Source of the DNA: Diplocarpon mali | Lineage: Eukaryota; Ascomycota; Leotiomycetes; Helotiales; Drepanopezizaceae | Reading direction: 5' to 3' | Length of the DNA stretch: 64,000 bases | Assembly: GCA_024741835.1 (NCBI GenBank) | Contig: JAENRP010000046.1 | Span: 109,843-173,842 of the forward strand | Part shown: positions 1-12,106 of the stretch, piece by piece | Numbering within the stretch: position 1 is the stretch's first letter | Layout: the number at the start of each line of letters is the position of its first letter | The notes under the pieces: generated by a model | Told to the model about the DNA's origin: nothing | The model's input: only the letters and a program-made list of their open reading frames with translations | Database searches by the model: none | Made by a program: the position numbers and the translations under genes

Positions 1-133
1 TGCATCTTTGGGACTTGAAAGTGGAATTGCCTTCGTCGAGTTGGAGAAGCTTGAATGCACTCCTCGCGCGCCATCCTTGCTCTTTGGCAAGCCTATAATA
101 AGCATCACGCTTATCTTTTGAAGATTTTCCCAT
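1..133 (-). CDS. TRM7: tRNA 2'-O-ribose methyltransferase Trm7 (FtsJ family), 5' part only
   Basis: The ATG is at 133 on the minus strand and the first about 39 codons read [20 protein letters not shown] followed by [14 protein letters not shown], the hallmark N-terminus of Trm7/FTSJ1 proteins. The family methylates the 2'-O of tRNA positions 32 and 34 in the anticodon loop using SAM; the SAM-binding and catalytic K-D-K-E residues lie beyond the left edge. After LDE the translation leaves the family pattern. A GC-AG intron starting at GAAG|GCAATT would explain this but cannot be checked here. The gene is divergent from MAK5, sharing a 177-bp promoter. Family assignment is confident from the N-terminus alone; everything downstream is unseen. 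Confidence 0.85.
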   Translation of the reverse strand, partial: MGKSSKDKRDAYYRLAKEQGWRARSAFKLLQLDEGNSTFKSQRC

Positions 134-310
134 GTTGAACGGTTGTCGTCGCTGGAAGTACTCCACAGAATTCCGACAAGGCTGAAAGTCCTTTCCTTAG
201 CGCGAGGCTAAATTCGGCTAAAATATAATTCTTTCGCAAAAAAATGTTGTGAACGGCTTTGTTGTTCCACAATATCGCACTTGAGTAAAGATTTCTTACC
301 TATATTCGCT
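134..310. promoter_or_regulatory. Bidirectional promoter between TRM7 and MAK5
   Basis: 177 bp separate two divergent start codons (133 minus, 311 plus), so both promoters and 5' leaders must lie here. Both genes act in RNA maturation (tRNA modification, ribosome assembly). No specific factor site was identified. Confidence 0.5.
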
Positions 311-2642
311 ATGGCCACAGTCGAGAATAAGCGGGCAAGGACTGTCCAAACTGCTGGCCAACGGTCGAAAAAGCGACAGAAGATTGAGCGTGCGAGAGCT
401 GACGCAACTGCACGGAAAGACCCAGTTAAACGCCCAGTAGCACTTGATGCGCTGCCATGGAACGAAGTGCAAATACCTGATATGTATGATGATGCTGAGG
501 GCTTCTTTGGTCTTGAGGAGATTGAGGGTGTGGAAGTGGTGCGGGAAGGAAACACTGTCAAATTTGTGGGTGCCTTAGTCTATTGTGAATAAGTGTACTG
601 ATTATTCCAGGTTACTGCTGCAAACCCCATTTTCAACGAGGACGACGTTTTTGAAGGATTCGGAGATGATGTGCAGGAAACCGAAGCGGAGGCCGCAGAC
701 TCAGCGCAGCCAGCCAAGGTAGTAGAGGCAAAGAAGGAGACGCAAAAAGACAGGAAAGAGAAGAAGGCCAAAAGAGACAAGAAAGAGAAAAGGAACAAAA
801 CAGAACTGGAGGCCAAAGATAAATTAGACCAGCCTAAGGAACCCGAGGCGAACATTTTCAAGCTACTAGAGAACGATGCTGCCGAGGAAGAAACAGATGT
901 TTCGGCCTGGGCAGAATTGGACCTGTGTTCTGACACGCTCTCAGCTCTTTCGAGGATGGGATTCGCGAAGCCGACACTGATACAATCCTCCGCCATACCA
1001 GAGATTATGGCCGGCCACGATGTTGTAGGGAAAGCCTCTACTGGATCCGGAAAGACTTTGGCATTTGGTATACCCATACTTGAGAGCTGGATTGGGGCAT
1101 ATGGAGATTTGGAAGAAGATGAGCTGAAAGCAGCAAGGCCCCCAACAGCCTTGATTCTATCTCCTACCCGTGAGTTAGCACACCAGCTGACGGAACATAT
1201 CACCGCGCTGTGCAAGGGGCTGTCAAATGCTCCTTACATAGCAGCCGTGACTGGGGGACTGTCTGTACAAAAGCAACAGCGTCAACTGGCAAAAGCAGAT
1301 GTTGTAATTGGTACTCCGGGTCGATTATGGGAAGTGATGAGCTCGAGTACAGAATTGACGGCCTCCTTCAAACAGATCAAATTCTTGGTCATCGATGAGG
1401 CCGATAGGTTATTGACAGAAGGTCATTACAAGGAAGCAGAAGATATTATTGGCTCCTTAGACAGACAGCAAGATGCCGACGAAGGCGATGAAAACATTTC
1501 TACTAGGCAGACGCTCGTTTTCTCGGCAACGTTTCACAAGGGCCTTCAGCAAAAGCTTGCCGGAAAAGGGAAGCAAGGCTTGACGGACGATAGCGAGTCC
1601 ATGGAGTATCTTCTCAAAAAGCTAAATTTCCGCGAGGACAAGCCAAAGTTTGTGGATGTCAACCCTGTCTCTCAAATGGCAGAGGGACTGAAAGAGGGTA
1701 TGGTTGAATGCGCCGGAACCGAGAAGGTACGAGTATTTGTTTATCCAGTCTCGCTTATCAAATTAACAACCACAGGACCTCTACCTCTACTCCCTCCTTC
1801 TCTACCACCCAAACCAACGAACCCTAATATTCACTAACTCCATACACTCCGTGCGCCGCCTGACACCTCTCCTCCAAAATCTTAACTTGCATGCCCACGC
1901 TCTGCACTCCCAGATGGCGCAAAAGGCCCGCATGCGTTCTATCGAGCGATTTTCCTCCCCAAAGGCCGTCTCATCCATTCTTGTCGCAACCGATGTTGCT
2001 GCTCGCGGTCTCGATATTGGCGGCGTCCAGCTCGTCATCCATTACCATTTGCCTCGTGCTGCAGACATGTACGTGCACCGCTCCGGACGCACGGCTCGCG
2101 CCGAAGCATCAGGGACTAGTATCCTCATGTGTGCGCCTGAGGAGGTGGTTGCTATGCGACGCCTCGTCGCGAAAGTCCATGCCCAGAATGCGATTGCTGG
2201 TGGAGGAAGCAAGTCGAAATACTATATGCGGTCGTTGGACATCGATCGTAAGGTAGTATCTCGTCTAAAACCTCGTGTTACGCTTGCGAAAAAGATCACG
2301 GATAGTACCTTGGCGAAAGAGAAGAAGGGGCATGATGATGAGTGGGTGCGCACTGCAGCCGAGGAGTTGGGCGTCGATTATGATAGTGAAGAGTTCGAGG
2401 CGGCGGGAGGGATGAGGAAGGGGCGTGGAACGGGAAGAAAACTGAAAGAAAGAGAGGCAAGGGGGCTCACGAAATCGCAGGTGGGTGCAATGAGGTCGGA
2501 GCTCAAAAATCTACTATCTCAGCGAGTCAATGCGGGTGTGAGCGAGCGATATTTAACTGCGGGGACTGTAGATGTCAATGGCCTGCTACGAGGCGCGCAG
2601 GGAAATTTCTTGGGGCAGGTTGATGGGATTGGGATGGAATGA
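311..2642 (+). CDS. MAK5: ATP-dependent DEAD-box RNA helicase MAK5 (60S ribosome biogenesis)
   Basis: Three exons: 311-565, 611-1726 and 1776-2642, with introns of 45 and 49 nt; 745 aa, the usual size for fungal Mak5. The start is the first ATG; the reading frame is open upstream only through a TTG. Residues 60-85 carry the Mak5-type DALPWNEVQIPD and FFGLEEIEGVEVV segment. A Lys/Glu-rich linker follows, then the helicase core: Q motif near 212-220, Walker A ASTGSGKT about 227-234, PTRELA, GTPGR, DEAD about 347-350, SATF, IFTNS, ATDVAARGLDIGG and HRSGRTAR. Mak5 is a nucleolar helicase needed for large-subunit pre-rRNA processing. The first intron joins KF to VTAANP and the second joins GTEK to DLYLYSLLL, both keeping conserved sequence. 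The tail is basic, as in orthologues. Confidence 0.95.
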
Positions 2643-3360
2643 TGCATAGCCATAAAGATTTTTCCAAAAGCACTTGTGCACCCTGTGCTTGTGACATTGA
2701 AAGAAAGCCACGATTTCCTTCTAGGCTGTCCCTTGACTTCCAGAGCCTGCTCATCTCCTATCTAAACAAGAGAGCACTCGTGTTTCTGCCCAGCTCAAGT
2801 CGCCACACCACACTCCTTGTTAAACATAACGCCCGCTCATGCAAACATTCATCGCGCTTGGCGCAAATACCGAACCTTAACCCGATGCTAGATTCCACGA
2901 ATAGCACACTGTCATCGGAATGATAGCAAAAGCGAAGCAAAAGCGCTCCTAACCAGAGTTGAGACATCAGTGGCTGGCCTGTGTTTGGAAAACACCAAAA
3001 CAAACCAATTATACATAGGCGGGCGATGCAAAGCAGGCCACTCGCTAGAAACATTCCCGCTCGTTTCTTCTCAGATAGCTGATTCTTACGTCGGGTTCCG
3101 ATGAATATTTTCTCATCTGGCTTGTCTTCTCTTGAGTATGAGCTTTCTCCTCTTGTTTCGCCTGTTGGCTTTCAAATCTCGCCGGAGAAGGACATTGAAT
3201 GAATTAATTTTGCTCCTAATATCCTGAACTGCTTGTTATAAAATATAAAGTGATTAGAGCTGCTTAAACAGATAGGGAGTCAGGTTTTGCTACCACAATA
3301 TACAAACCGAGAAAGTAGTGGCAATATTGAGACTCAGGCAGGTTCAAGTGACACCCGTCG
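2643..3360. other. Intergenic, convergent 3' regions of MAK5 and RAD4
   Basis: 718 bp between two converging genes. Only short unrelated open frames are present; I see no gene, repeat or RNA. Confidence 0.6.
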
Positions 3361-5837
3361 TTACTCTGGGAAAAAACCGCCTCCGCCATCATCAACATAC
3401 TCGCCAATATGCAGCCCTTCCTCCTCATCATAATCCACATTTTGCATATCCGAAACCACTTCCTCGTCATCGCCAGCATAGCTGTCAATGCGCTCCTTGA
3501 TCCTCAGTCCGACCAACATCCGCTTCCACATTCCCAGCGCAGCGTTTGTCCGCATCGTCTCTTCGGCTTGTGCCCTCTCATCTCGGAACCCCGCGATCAC
3601 AGCTTCAACAGCTTCGCGGTATTCGGTCGCAATGACTGCGCCACGAAGGACGGCTGTACCATGCCGCCCGCGGAACTCGAAGCCCACTAAGGCGTCTGAG
3701 CAGTCGATATTCAGGAGGCGAGCTGCACGCGCTGTTTCGGCGTCTGAAGCTGTCAGTGAGTTGCCAGAATATCGAGATTGAAAACATACCTGCTATATGG
3801 CATCCGCCTTTAGGAACCATACTAGGAACGAAGACATCCAAGTTCCCGTATGAGTTCTTGGGTACCCGGCCATTTACAATTGGTGGCGGCTCGTACAACT
3901 CTGTCTGCTCTTCTGTGTAGAGATTTATTCCTGGTCGCTCGTCAACATCGCCTCCCATATCATCGGCGTCATTAGGTCTGCGATTTGCAGGTACGGTTTT
4001 CATCGGCTGTTCTCCCATCTTGACTTCCCTACCGAGTCGGTACCAGGCATCCGAACTCCTCGCAACTTTCACATCACGTCTTCGGTATATGCTTTCGAGC
4101 CTCCTACCACCGGGCACGGTAGGATCCCGTCCCGCGGGTACTTTTCCGCATTCGCGTGTACTGATCAATATCTCGTTACGCTTCAGGTGCCGCTCTAGTG
4201 CATAGTACGGGTGATCTTTGAAGTCCGCAATACTCTTGGGCATTGGCTCTTTAGCTTCCGCTGCTGCTAGCTCGATATCTTCGATTTGATCTGCATCGCT
4301 TATCCAACTACGTTCCAATGCCCGCATTGTACGCCGCCACCACTTGACCCCTTTTGGCGTCGACTCGACCCTGTTCTTCCTCGTCTTCGCATTGTAAGCT
4401 TTTGCGTAGCGTCTCGTGACATCGCGGGCATTATGTTCCTCTTCAAATGCAATGACATACGACATGTTGTTTTCTCGATCCGACGCTGGGGGCTCGAAGG
4501 CTCGAGGTTTGGCGATCGATTCCGTCACCAGAGGGTCAACAGGAAACCATTTCTGATGAGCCTCGTCAAAGACCTCGACCCAAAACACAGGATAATCGGA
4601 CTCTACTATGGTTCTTGCTTTCGGTCTCGGTGGAGGGCGTGGAGGAGCTTTAATCTCGGGTACGTTGTATGCGGCTGCATTTGGATGACCCAGACGGCTG
4701 CGAGGAGAAAAATATAAGCTTGCAGCGGGAGTGCCGGAAATCCCAGATGAAGATTCAAGCCCATTCCTATCAGTTGCTCCTTGTATATTTTGACTTTCAG
4801 GAAGAGCCTTTTTGGCAGCGGGGTGGTGGAGCATAGCTGGTCCACCAGCGTTGAAAGAAAGGGGTTGGAGTGAACAGACGAGGCGGGTCTTGACGCTGGC
4901 ACTGCGTAGAAGAGAGCAGAACAATTGAGCTCCAAGGTCCCTCGAGCCTTTCAGGGCTTTTGCTGCTTGAAGAAACCCAGATTTGTCGAATAAGTCGGCA
5001 TCGTCAGGTTGGAACTACACGCAGATCAGCCATGATAAAGCTTTCAAGTTGGCTGAGATTTACATTCTGAATATCTTTCTCGTCGTCTGCCCACAGCGCT
5101 CTTCTCAAGCCTCTTGTAGTAATGCTGTACTTGGTCCTCCACATTATAGCGACCTGATCAAGGCCTCTTTTCAACGAATCCGCTCGGCCAAACTGCGACA
5201 GATCGGACTTTGGTCTGAGAAATTTCAACATCTTCTTGTCAAGGAGCGGTTCGAGAGATTTCTGAACTTCCAAATCATTGCACCACTCGTTTCTACGATC
5301 AACATGCGACAAGAGACACAACACGTGCATTTTGTGCTTTACCAGTCTGTCGTCTTTGTCGACTTTAGTCACTGGTCTTCTTCTAAAAGCAGTAGGCTTC
5401 GCTGTTGGTCTCTTCGTGATAGTCAATTCTAAGTCCCCATTCGGCTCATCGTCTTCTTCGGGCTTTGCGTCTAGATTGAAGCCTTGCCAATCATCATCAC
5501 TTTCTTCAGAATCCTCATCAGAATCTCTATAAGCTGTTTGCTGGCGCTTGGCGGGTATATTTGCTTCGCTGTCTGATCCTTGCGGTTGCTCAAGCACATC
5601 TTCAAACCGCAGCTCCGCATCGTCATCATCCGGCTCGGGGATTTTAGCCAAGCTAGCACCAGCAACATCGGGATCTCGTCGCCCAACTCTTCGCCTCTTC
5701 TGTGGCCTTTGCGGAATCTCAGATTGCGTAGGGAGAGCTTCTAATAGCATGTCTTGATAGACATCAGGGACTTCACTAGCCTTTCCTTTTCCTTTCCCTT
5801 TCCCCCGACCACGTGCAGCGCCCTTTTTGCCTGCCAT
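3361..5837 (-). CDS. RAD4: DNA repair protein Rad4/XPC family
   Basis: Three exons on the minus strand: 5837-5064, 5014-3790 and 3743-3361; introns of 49 and 46 nt; 793 aa. The N-terminus is basic (GRGKGKGKGK) and then acidic, with many D/E/S runs. The transglutaminase-like fold lies about 395-460 (VESDYPVFWVEVFDEAHQKW), followed by BHD1 (about 510-565, ADFKDHPYYALERHLKRNE), BHD2 (about 566-620, ESIYRRRDV) and BHD3 (about 620-745, YGNLDVFVPSMVPKGGCHIA then FEFRGRHGTAVLRG). Rad4/XPC recognises helix-distorting DNA lesions and starts global-genome nucleotide excision repair in the nucleus with Rad23. The intron joins restore LWADDEKDIQN-FQPDDADLFDKSG and HIA-DAETARAARLL, both family-like. It is somewhat shorter than many fungal orthologues, mainly in the N-terminal region. 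Confidence 0.94.
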
Positions 5838-6939
5838 GAAAAATGATTTGCTCTACTCATCAAGCTAACCTTGTGAGTATGGTCTGGGAAGTCGCACTAC
5901 TAGTTTTAATATATGAATCCCTGGAGATTTTTGACGTATGTAGAGAGTCGTGGAAGATAGGTATTCATTGCTGCTTTGAGCAATCATACATCAGGAGAAT
6001 GCGTCTTAAGCCAGCTGGGGATTCACACTCCAAGATGCTTGAGGCGTGGTTGTCTCGGCCTGATGATCTGTTAGTTGTTCACAGATGTACTTTACACAAA
6101 AGAAGACCGACAAAGTGAGGTTGTTGAATCAAGACGTCCCTATCACAACCGAGAGGCACTTGTCCCTTATCAGACTTAGCATGACATCAGTATGATGTTT
6201 TGCGCAGAAGATTGTTAACTCTTGACACTTTGTGTTGTGAGAATAACATCATTCTACTCTAAAATCTACTTGGTGATGTCAAATAAATTCGTCTTCAGTG
6301 TTAGTATAAACAGTATAAATAGTGCTTGTTAACATGCCACGTGATGTAGATGATAAATGCCGTCTGTTAACCAATCTGTGTAATGTATTGTCCATGGCAC
6401 GCAGTGGGCTCAAATAATTTTCTCAGTCCGCAATCTGCAGTATCTGCTCAACAGCTTCCTCCGTGTATATCTAGCCGTCCTAGACATTTCAACATGCTAT
6501 GATAGGGAATAGTTTGGAAACACGACGTATTATCCGCGTGATATATGTTTACAAAGACTAACACCCTGATCTTTAGTAGCTTAGATAAAATCCACAGATG
6601 ATTGCGATAGAGTACGTAAGACGTATCGAGATCTCTATCCAATCGCTCACAAGAAGTGCTAATGTCTCTTGTCTTCAAGCATGCTGAATACCTCTTAATA
6701 AGAGAAAAAACAAGATGAAGAAAGATAAAAAGAAAATCAAAAAATCCCCCAGCAACTTACTTGACATTCACCGAGTTACAACGAAAAGAAGCAGGAATCA
6801 AGTATGGTAGCTACATCAGATCATATCTCATGTGAGCTCAGAAATGTAGTTTCCCCACCCTAGCCAAAACCCAGCACAGTCCTATCTTTGTACTGCCCCC
6901 AATTCCAAGACATCCCAAATCCAGTCCGATCCAGCCAGG
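5838..6939. other. Intergenic between divergent RAD4 and a methyltransferase gene
   Basis: 1.1 kb, moderately AT-rich. It must contain the promoters of both divergent genes. Short ORFs (for example 5843-6118) show no recognisable protein and no splice-compatible continuation. No repeat or RNA gene was seen. Confidence 0.55.
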
Positions 6940-7924
6940 ATGTCGTCGGAAAAAGAGCTCGAGGAGCTCTCACGTCCCGAATGTGAGTTCAAGCGACTAC
7001 GGCCTTTACAGGCAACACTTGGATTGTGTTTGGCAGCCTCGATTGTCAAAACATAGAAGACATAGAAGACATGCTGATACTGAGATAGATTGGGACGCCC
7101 GTTACGCAGCCAAGAGCGCTGGCGCTGGGGGAAAGGATATGAAGTCGTTCGAGTGGTTCAGGGATTTCAGGAAGCTTAAGAGGTTCTTTGAGGAATGGTT
7201 ACCAGCTCCTGGTGGTGCAGAGGTGTTGCTGCATCTGGGGTGCGGCAATAGTGTTGGTTTTTTTTTCTTTTCATTTTCTTCTGTTCTTCTTTCTTCGCTG
7301 TTTACTAATTAATCTCCGATCTTACCTCCTCGTCAATCCGCACATCTGTCACATTCCGTATGAGCTCAGCTGACGAGATCTAGACATTGACTTCTGATCT
7401 CTACCACGAGGGCTACAAGCACCAAATTTGCGTAGATTTCTCGCAGGTCGTGATTAACGCCATGATGACCAAGTACGCTGAGCTCAATCAGAGATGGGCC
7501 GTCATGGATGTTCGCAAGCTAGAGCTTGAAGACAGCAGCATAGATCTGGCTATCGACAAGGGGACGCTGGACGCATTTCTTCATGGCAGTTTGTGGAGTC
7601 CACCAGACGATGTGATCAGCAATGTCGGAGCTTATGTTGACGAGGTGAGGTCCTCATCCTTGTTTTGGAACTTCAGACCGCAGGTTTGGTGGGAGAGTAA
7701 AGCGATGGAAAGAGACGGCAGAGCTGATGATTATGGCCTAGGTCGCGAGAGTACTAAAACCGGAGGGAAAATGGTTGTATATAACTTACAGACAGCCTCA
7801 TTTTATGAAGCCTTTACTAGAGAGGGAAGGGGAGTGGAGTCTGGAGGTTCAAGTGTTGGAGGATCCAGATGGAGCTGGAGGATTCGAGTACTTTGGCTTT
7901 ATCATGACGAAGAACATATCATAA
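6940..7924 (+). CDS. SAM-dependent methyltransferase, EEF1AKMT4-like (putative eEF1A lysine methyltransferase)
   Basis: Four exons: 6940-6982, 7089-7252, 7384-7644 and 7742-7924; 216 aa; introns of 106, 131 and 97 nt. Protein order: EYWDARYA near the start, a D-W/F-x-x-F entry, motif I LLHLGCGNS (about 63-71), the acidic SAM-ribose site ICVDFSQVV, MDVRKLELED, DKGTLDAFL and the C-terminal GFEYFGFIMTK strand. The HLGCGNS and DKGTLDA pair is typical of the METTL13/EEF1AKMT4 group, which methylates lysine of elongation factor 1A in the cytosol. Intron 3 matters: reading through it gives a wrong C-terminus, while splicing at 7741 yields VARVLKPEGKWLYITYRQPH, matching the fold. The substrate is inferred from the family. 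Exon 1 is only 43 nt. Confidence 0.85.
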
Positions 7925-8043
7925 ACAATATCGTATTTGATATAATTGATCACGTACCAGTAACAGCTCGAGCACACAGGATAAATGGAAAGGTAGGGCA
8001 CGATTAGGCTTTGGAGTCTACACATACGTACTTCTAGAGGCAC

Positions 8044-9080
8044 TCAACCCTTTACACCAATAACCCACGTCATATATCCTGTTGGAAATGTATGCTGTGC
8101 CTGTCCGCTCTTAACTGTCCAGCCGTCACACGAAGCTCCGCACTCCTTCATCAGAGCTTGCACCTCATCAGCACTCCTCGTGCGCAAAGAAGAGACATAG
8201 CCATCGAAGACGAGAACAAATGGTATAATTGGTATGATGTATGTGAAAAACAGATGGCCAGGAGATCTCCAAAAGTAGAATGGAGTAATGCCGAACATTA
8301 AAAGGCCCATAGCGATCATAGTAACCAGCGAGGAAACGGTTCTCTCTTGAAGTTCGAATATACTGGGGAAATTTTAGTTTTGCTTTGCCCAAATGTACGA
8401 CAAATTACGCACCCAAAACCATCAGCTGTCTCTAATGTGTTCCTCAAGATAGCCATTGCGAGCTTGTCCTCGAAGTGGTGGAAGGCCAGATTATACAATC
8501 TGAATATCTTCCTGCCATCCGCTCCATTGAGGCTCAAAGGAGCATTGGCAGCATCAACCGGGTCGGAGACAAAGGTCAAGTTCTCGCTGCACTTCGAAGC
8601 ATCCGTCCAATCTGGTATATGAGGGTGTAAATCCGTCAAAATGAACTGCACACCTCTATTCTCGGGTGTCGATATCTTCTGGGACCGCGATGTAAGTTTC
8701 GTCTCGGAATCATTGGTCGAAGCTTTATGGGGAGAAAGAGGTGTTCGAGAGTACAATTGAGTATTCAAGTTCTTTTCGATGAAGGGCGTGGGACCTCCAG
8801 CGCCGGCGCAGAAGTCGACATACGTATAGCGAGTGACATCCTCGCCGAGTGTTCGATGAAGAGTGCTGGCTACCAGCTGAGCTGGCGAAGCTTTCTGCAG
8901 TATCGGGACTCGAAAAGTCCAGCAGAGAGTGAGGCAGGATTGCACCTTTTCCCGGAGATATTGAGGGAACCTGATTTGTTAAGGTTAGCAGAGGCCTGAA
9001 TGAGGAATTGAGTGTGTTTTTGAGTACCAGACTTGATCGTTGATTTCATAGAAGTGTACCCGGGGACAAATTAAAACCAT
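8044..9080 (-). CDS. Methyltransferase-like membrane protein of unknown substrate
   Basis: Three exons on the minus strand: 9080-9028, 8970-8413 and 8362-8044; introns of 57 and 50 nt; 309 aa. It opens with VHFYEINDQVWFPQYLREKV, conserved in form with a large group of uncharacterised fungal proteins. A Rossmann-like glycine motif follows (YVDFCAGAGGPTP, about residues 67-79), then an acidic second-strand region (FILTDLHPHIPDW) and NLAFHHFEDKLA. The C-terminal third has two hydrophobic segments (around MIAMGLLMFGITPFYFW and LFFTYIIPIIPFVLVFDGYV), so the protein is probably membrane-anchored. The tail GYMTWVIGVKG is typical of the group. No biochemical role is known to me. The gene is tail to tail with the EEF1AKMT4-like gene and divergent from the P450. 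Confidence 0.78.
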
Positions 9081-9235
9081 TTTATCTACAGGGAGAGTTC
9101 AATTGAGTGCCCTGAGAGAGGGAGGGGATTCTTATCGAGTATTATCGACACTGCTGAGCCCTAAACGAGGCTAGTGCCAAGACAGACAACATCAATTCCA
9201 ATGAAACCTCCTATCCTTCTTCTATACTTCGTGAA

Positions 9236-11113
9236 ATGCACGCCTCAACAGTTTCTTTACTGACGGCATTAATCTCGTACGTTTTGTATCTTCAATTTCG
9301 AAGTCCGGCGATAAAGCGAAATGGACAGGCCTTAAGGTAAGCCTTCGAACTTCTCGTTGCAATATCATTGCAAAATCCAGCTGTCTCTGCTATGGATCAT
9401 TTTGATAATCATTTGACCCAAACGAGGTGAAGCCAAAAATTGTTTTACGGAGTATATTGTCGCATTGGAGTTTTGAATCATGTGCTTACGAAGAATCCAA
9501 GAGCTTGCTGACCAACACGTGAAGACGTCCTCCTAACACTTTACCTCTCGTAGGAAATGGTATATTGTTCTTGCAGGCGCGCCATAAGCTATTCTCATGG
9601 TTTGTAAAGTGTGAACGGCAATTCGGATTCGAAACATTTCAAATATCTGTTCCGTCCTTGCCACCTGGCGTAGTAATCAACGACCCGAAGAATCTTGAGT
9701 TTGTTTTCAAACACGAAGGGATATTCGCCAAAGGGCAGTTCTTCAAAAAACGGTCATGGGATCTTTTTGGTGCCTGGAATCACCATCTTTCTTGCACACG
9801 CGCTTACGACGAGCAGGAAACGGCATTATAAATGCAGATGGAGAGCTTTGGAGAGTTCAGCGAAAGGTTGGTCTTCATTTTCTCAATAATCCCAATCTGA
9901 AGGCCTTGACGGATGTGGTTCTTCCAGTTTACCTCAAAGAAACTGTAAAAACACTCCATGCCGTTAAGAAGGGGCACATGATCGATCTGCAGGAAGTCTT
10001 TCATGAGTTGACTACACAACTTATGGGCAGAATGGCGTACGATGTAGGATATCCCCCCCGGTTTCCAGCCATTAACATTATGCGATTACGTGCGGCTGAA
10101 CATTATTTAGATGGACATTCATGATTCGGACCCCTTTTCGAAGGCATTTGACTATGCCTCAGGTGCCACAGGTGAGAGATTTCAAAACCCGCTGTATCAG
10201 ATTACAGAGATTCTACTGGGCGCAAAGTTCAGGTCATCGGTTAGAAAAGTTAAAGCATTTGGGTCTCAAATCGTTGCCAATGCTATCCAGTCCAGAAAGC
10301 GCAAAGCAAATGGGGGTCAGAAGGATTCCACTATTGCTCCAATGTCTGGAAGTTTGATAAATTCACTGCTGAATTCTATCGATGACGAGGACATGGTCGC
10401 AGATGCTGCCCTAAACTATCTTTCTGCGGGTAAGCCTGACTTGGAAAACGGTATTCGATGACTAACTCTTTGTAGGTCGAGATACTACCGCACAAGCACT
10501 GACATGGACTTTTTATCTGCTTCTGCGCAATCCTGCCAAAGCCGAAGCAATCAGACGGGAAGTCATGCAGGTGATAAAGCAGGGTGCTTCAAAAATGCCA
10601 GACACGCCCAGCTGCAGCACTCAGGACTTCAACACGGCAGATTTTCAACCATTCGCACTCCCATATGTCACAGCCGTGTTTTATGAAGCATTGAGATTGT
10701 ATCCCCCGGTACCTTTCGAACTCAAACAGTGTGAAGCAGCCACTACTCTTCCAGATGGCACGTTCTTACCCAAATCTTCTATCCTGCTGTGGTGCACCTG
10801 GGCGATGAACAGATCAAAATTGATCTGGGGCAAAGATGCCGAAGATTTCAAGCCAGAAAGGTGGCTGGTTGACGGGGCTTTGATCTCGAAGACTGCGTTT
10901 GAATACCCTGTGTTCAATGGCGGTCCGCGGACATGCTTGGGGAAGTCAATGGCACTAGCAGTTGCAGTGCAAGTCATTGCTACACTGCAAATCGAGTTCA
11001 ACATTGAGCTTACCGAAAACAAGGAGAGGATTAGCAAGAGTAGCCTCACACTTCCCATGGAAGCTGGCCTCCCCTGTTTTATCAACGTTCGACCCCGCGA
11101 TGGCTCGGGGTAA
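9236..11113 (+). CDS. Cytochrome P450 monooxygenase, CYP52/CYP86-clan type
   Basis: Secure exons: 9577-9769, 9817-10043, 10111-10429 and 10476-11113 (introns of 47, 67 and 46 nt). Landmarks: I-helix AGRDTTAQ (about 287-294), K-helix EALR (about 359-362), FKPERW, and the haem loop PVFNGGPRTCLGK with Cys near 442. The proposed 5' end is ATG 9236 with a hydrophobic anchor (exon 9236-9336), then a 25-nt micro-exon 9494-9518 reading IQELADQH, joined in frame to 9577. This gives 500 aa, the normal P450 size, but the micro-exon is inferred and the proline-rich linker usual after the anchor is missing. The protein should be an ER-bound monooxygenase; the CYP52/CYP86 group often hydroxylates fatty acids or alkanes, but the substrate is unknown. 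Confidence 0.85.
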
Positions 11114-11582
11114 TACTCACTTGACATACAAAGTTCTGGCCAGTCAACAGAACGAGTGTTTGCCACTGAGGTCTGAATCTGGTTACTAATCTCAGAAATG
11201 AAGCCTTTTGCCTTCATAGGAACATAAATCCAGCTCTTCGTAGGGCGCAATGTTATTGATTAGGTAGATTGTCAACGCCAAGGGTTATAAGCGTATTCAT
11301 AGGAACAACAAATCGAGACTTGTCCAACCGCTGTAATCGAAGGATCAATCATTGCATGTCTTACAGACTGGTTCGTAAGGCTGAGCTGTTTACTCATCTG
11401 AAACAATCAGTTGGCTTTGCTATCTCGAAGTTTCTCGGGGCCTTGTAGCAAGAACTTCACAATAAGGATCACCTATGAAGTAGAGGCTGCATGACTTGGC
11501 AGTATACCCAACTGCTTCTCAGCACTAAGTGTATGATTTCATATGTAATAACGCATGGTGAGACCTTTCTGGCCGAACATGA
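11114..11582. other. Intergenic, 3' of the P450 gene
   Basis: About 470 bp without any open frame that resembles a protein. Confidence 0.5.
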
Positions 11583-12041
11583 AGCGCTGTAGTACCCCTA
11601 CCAAAACAACAGTCCCATCTTCGTCCACACCACCCAGTCTCGAGACCTCCCATACCCAGATCAGATAGAGTTGCCGACATCTCAAACCTCGCCGCCGCCG
11701 ATGATCTCGAAATCCTCTTCCGTGAAGCAAGACCTACAACTGTCCCAGCGAGCTGTTTATTTCTGCTAGCGTTTGCGCGAGAAACATATTATGGAGGAGA
11801 GGACAATTGTTTCCTGCCGAGACCAATAGCAGTCTGTGCTTGGCATCTGTTGCCTAGCATCCATACCCACATCCATTTCTTCTTCCTCCACCCCTTGCGC
11901 GGATTGTGTTTATCAAGTGGAGCATTGTCCAAGCTGCAGACCAAAATACTGCAAAGCCGGGTTCGACAACACCGTTATACGCAGCCTGGCTTGTCACAGA
12001 GTCACTTCCCGAGTGCTCGATGTCTCCATCTCCCGTTCTAA
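11583..12041 (+). other. Coding-like open stretch, possible exon of an unresolved or decayed gene
   Basis: One frame stays open from 11583 to a stop at 12041 without an early ATG. The part about 11664-11835 reads like real protein (ADISNLAAADDLEILFREAR, then PTTVPASCLFLLAFARETYY), with an acidic to hydrophobic pattern unlike random sequence. The later part (HTHIHFFFLHPL) looks non-coding, so an exon end near 11830 is likely. I could not find a matching start exon or a convincing continuation, and I do not recognise the family. It may be an exon of a gene reaching 12.5 kb, or a remnant. Confidence 0.3.
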
Positions 12042-12106
12042 ATCCCTAGGCAAAGACCCTGCCGGAGATCTTGAACACGAAGCTGAAGCATCTTGAAGAG
12101 AGCAAC

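Noticed and set aside
580..1215. 211-codon minus-strand open frame
   Set aside because: It is the mirror of the MAK5 exon; Ser-rich composition comes from Lys/Glu codons read backwards.
7253..8007. Reading the EEF1AKMT4-like gene through to 8007 in one frame
   Set aside because: The unspliced frame loses the conserved C-terminal strand; splicing at 7645-7741 restores it and ends at 7924.
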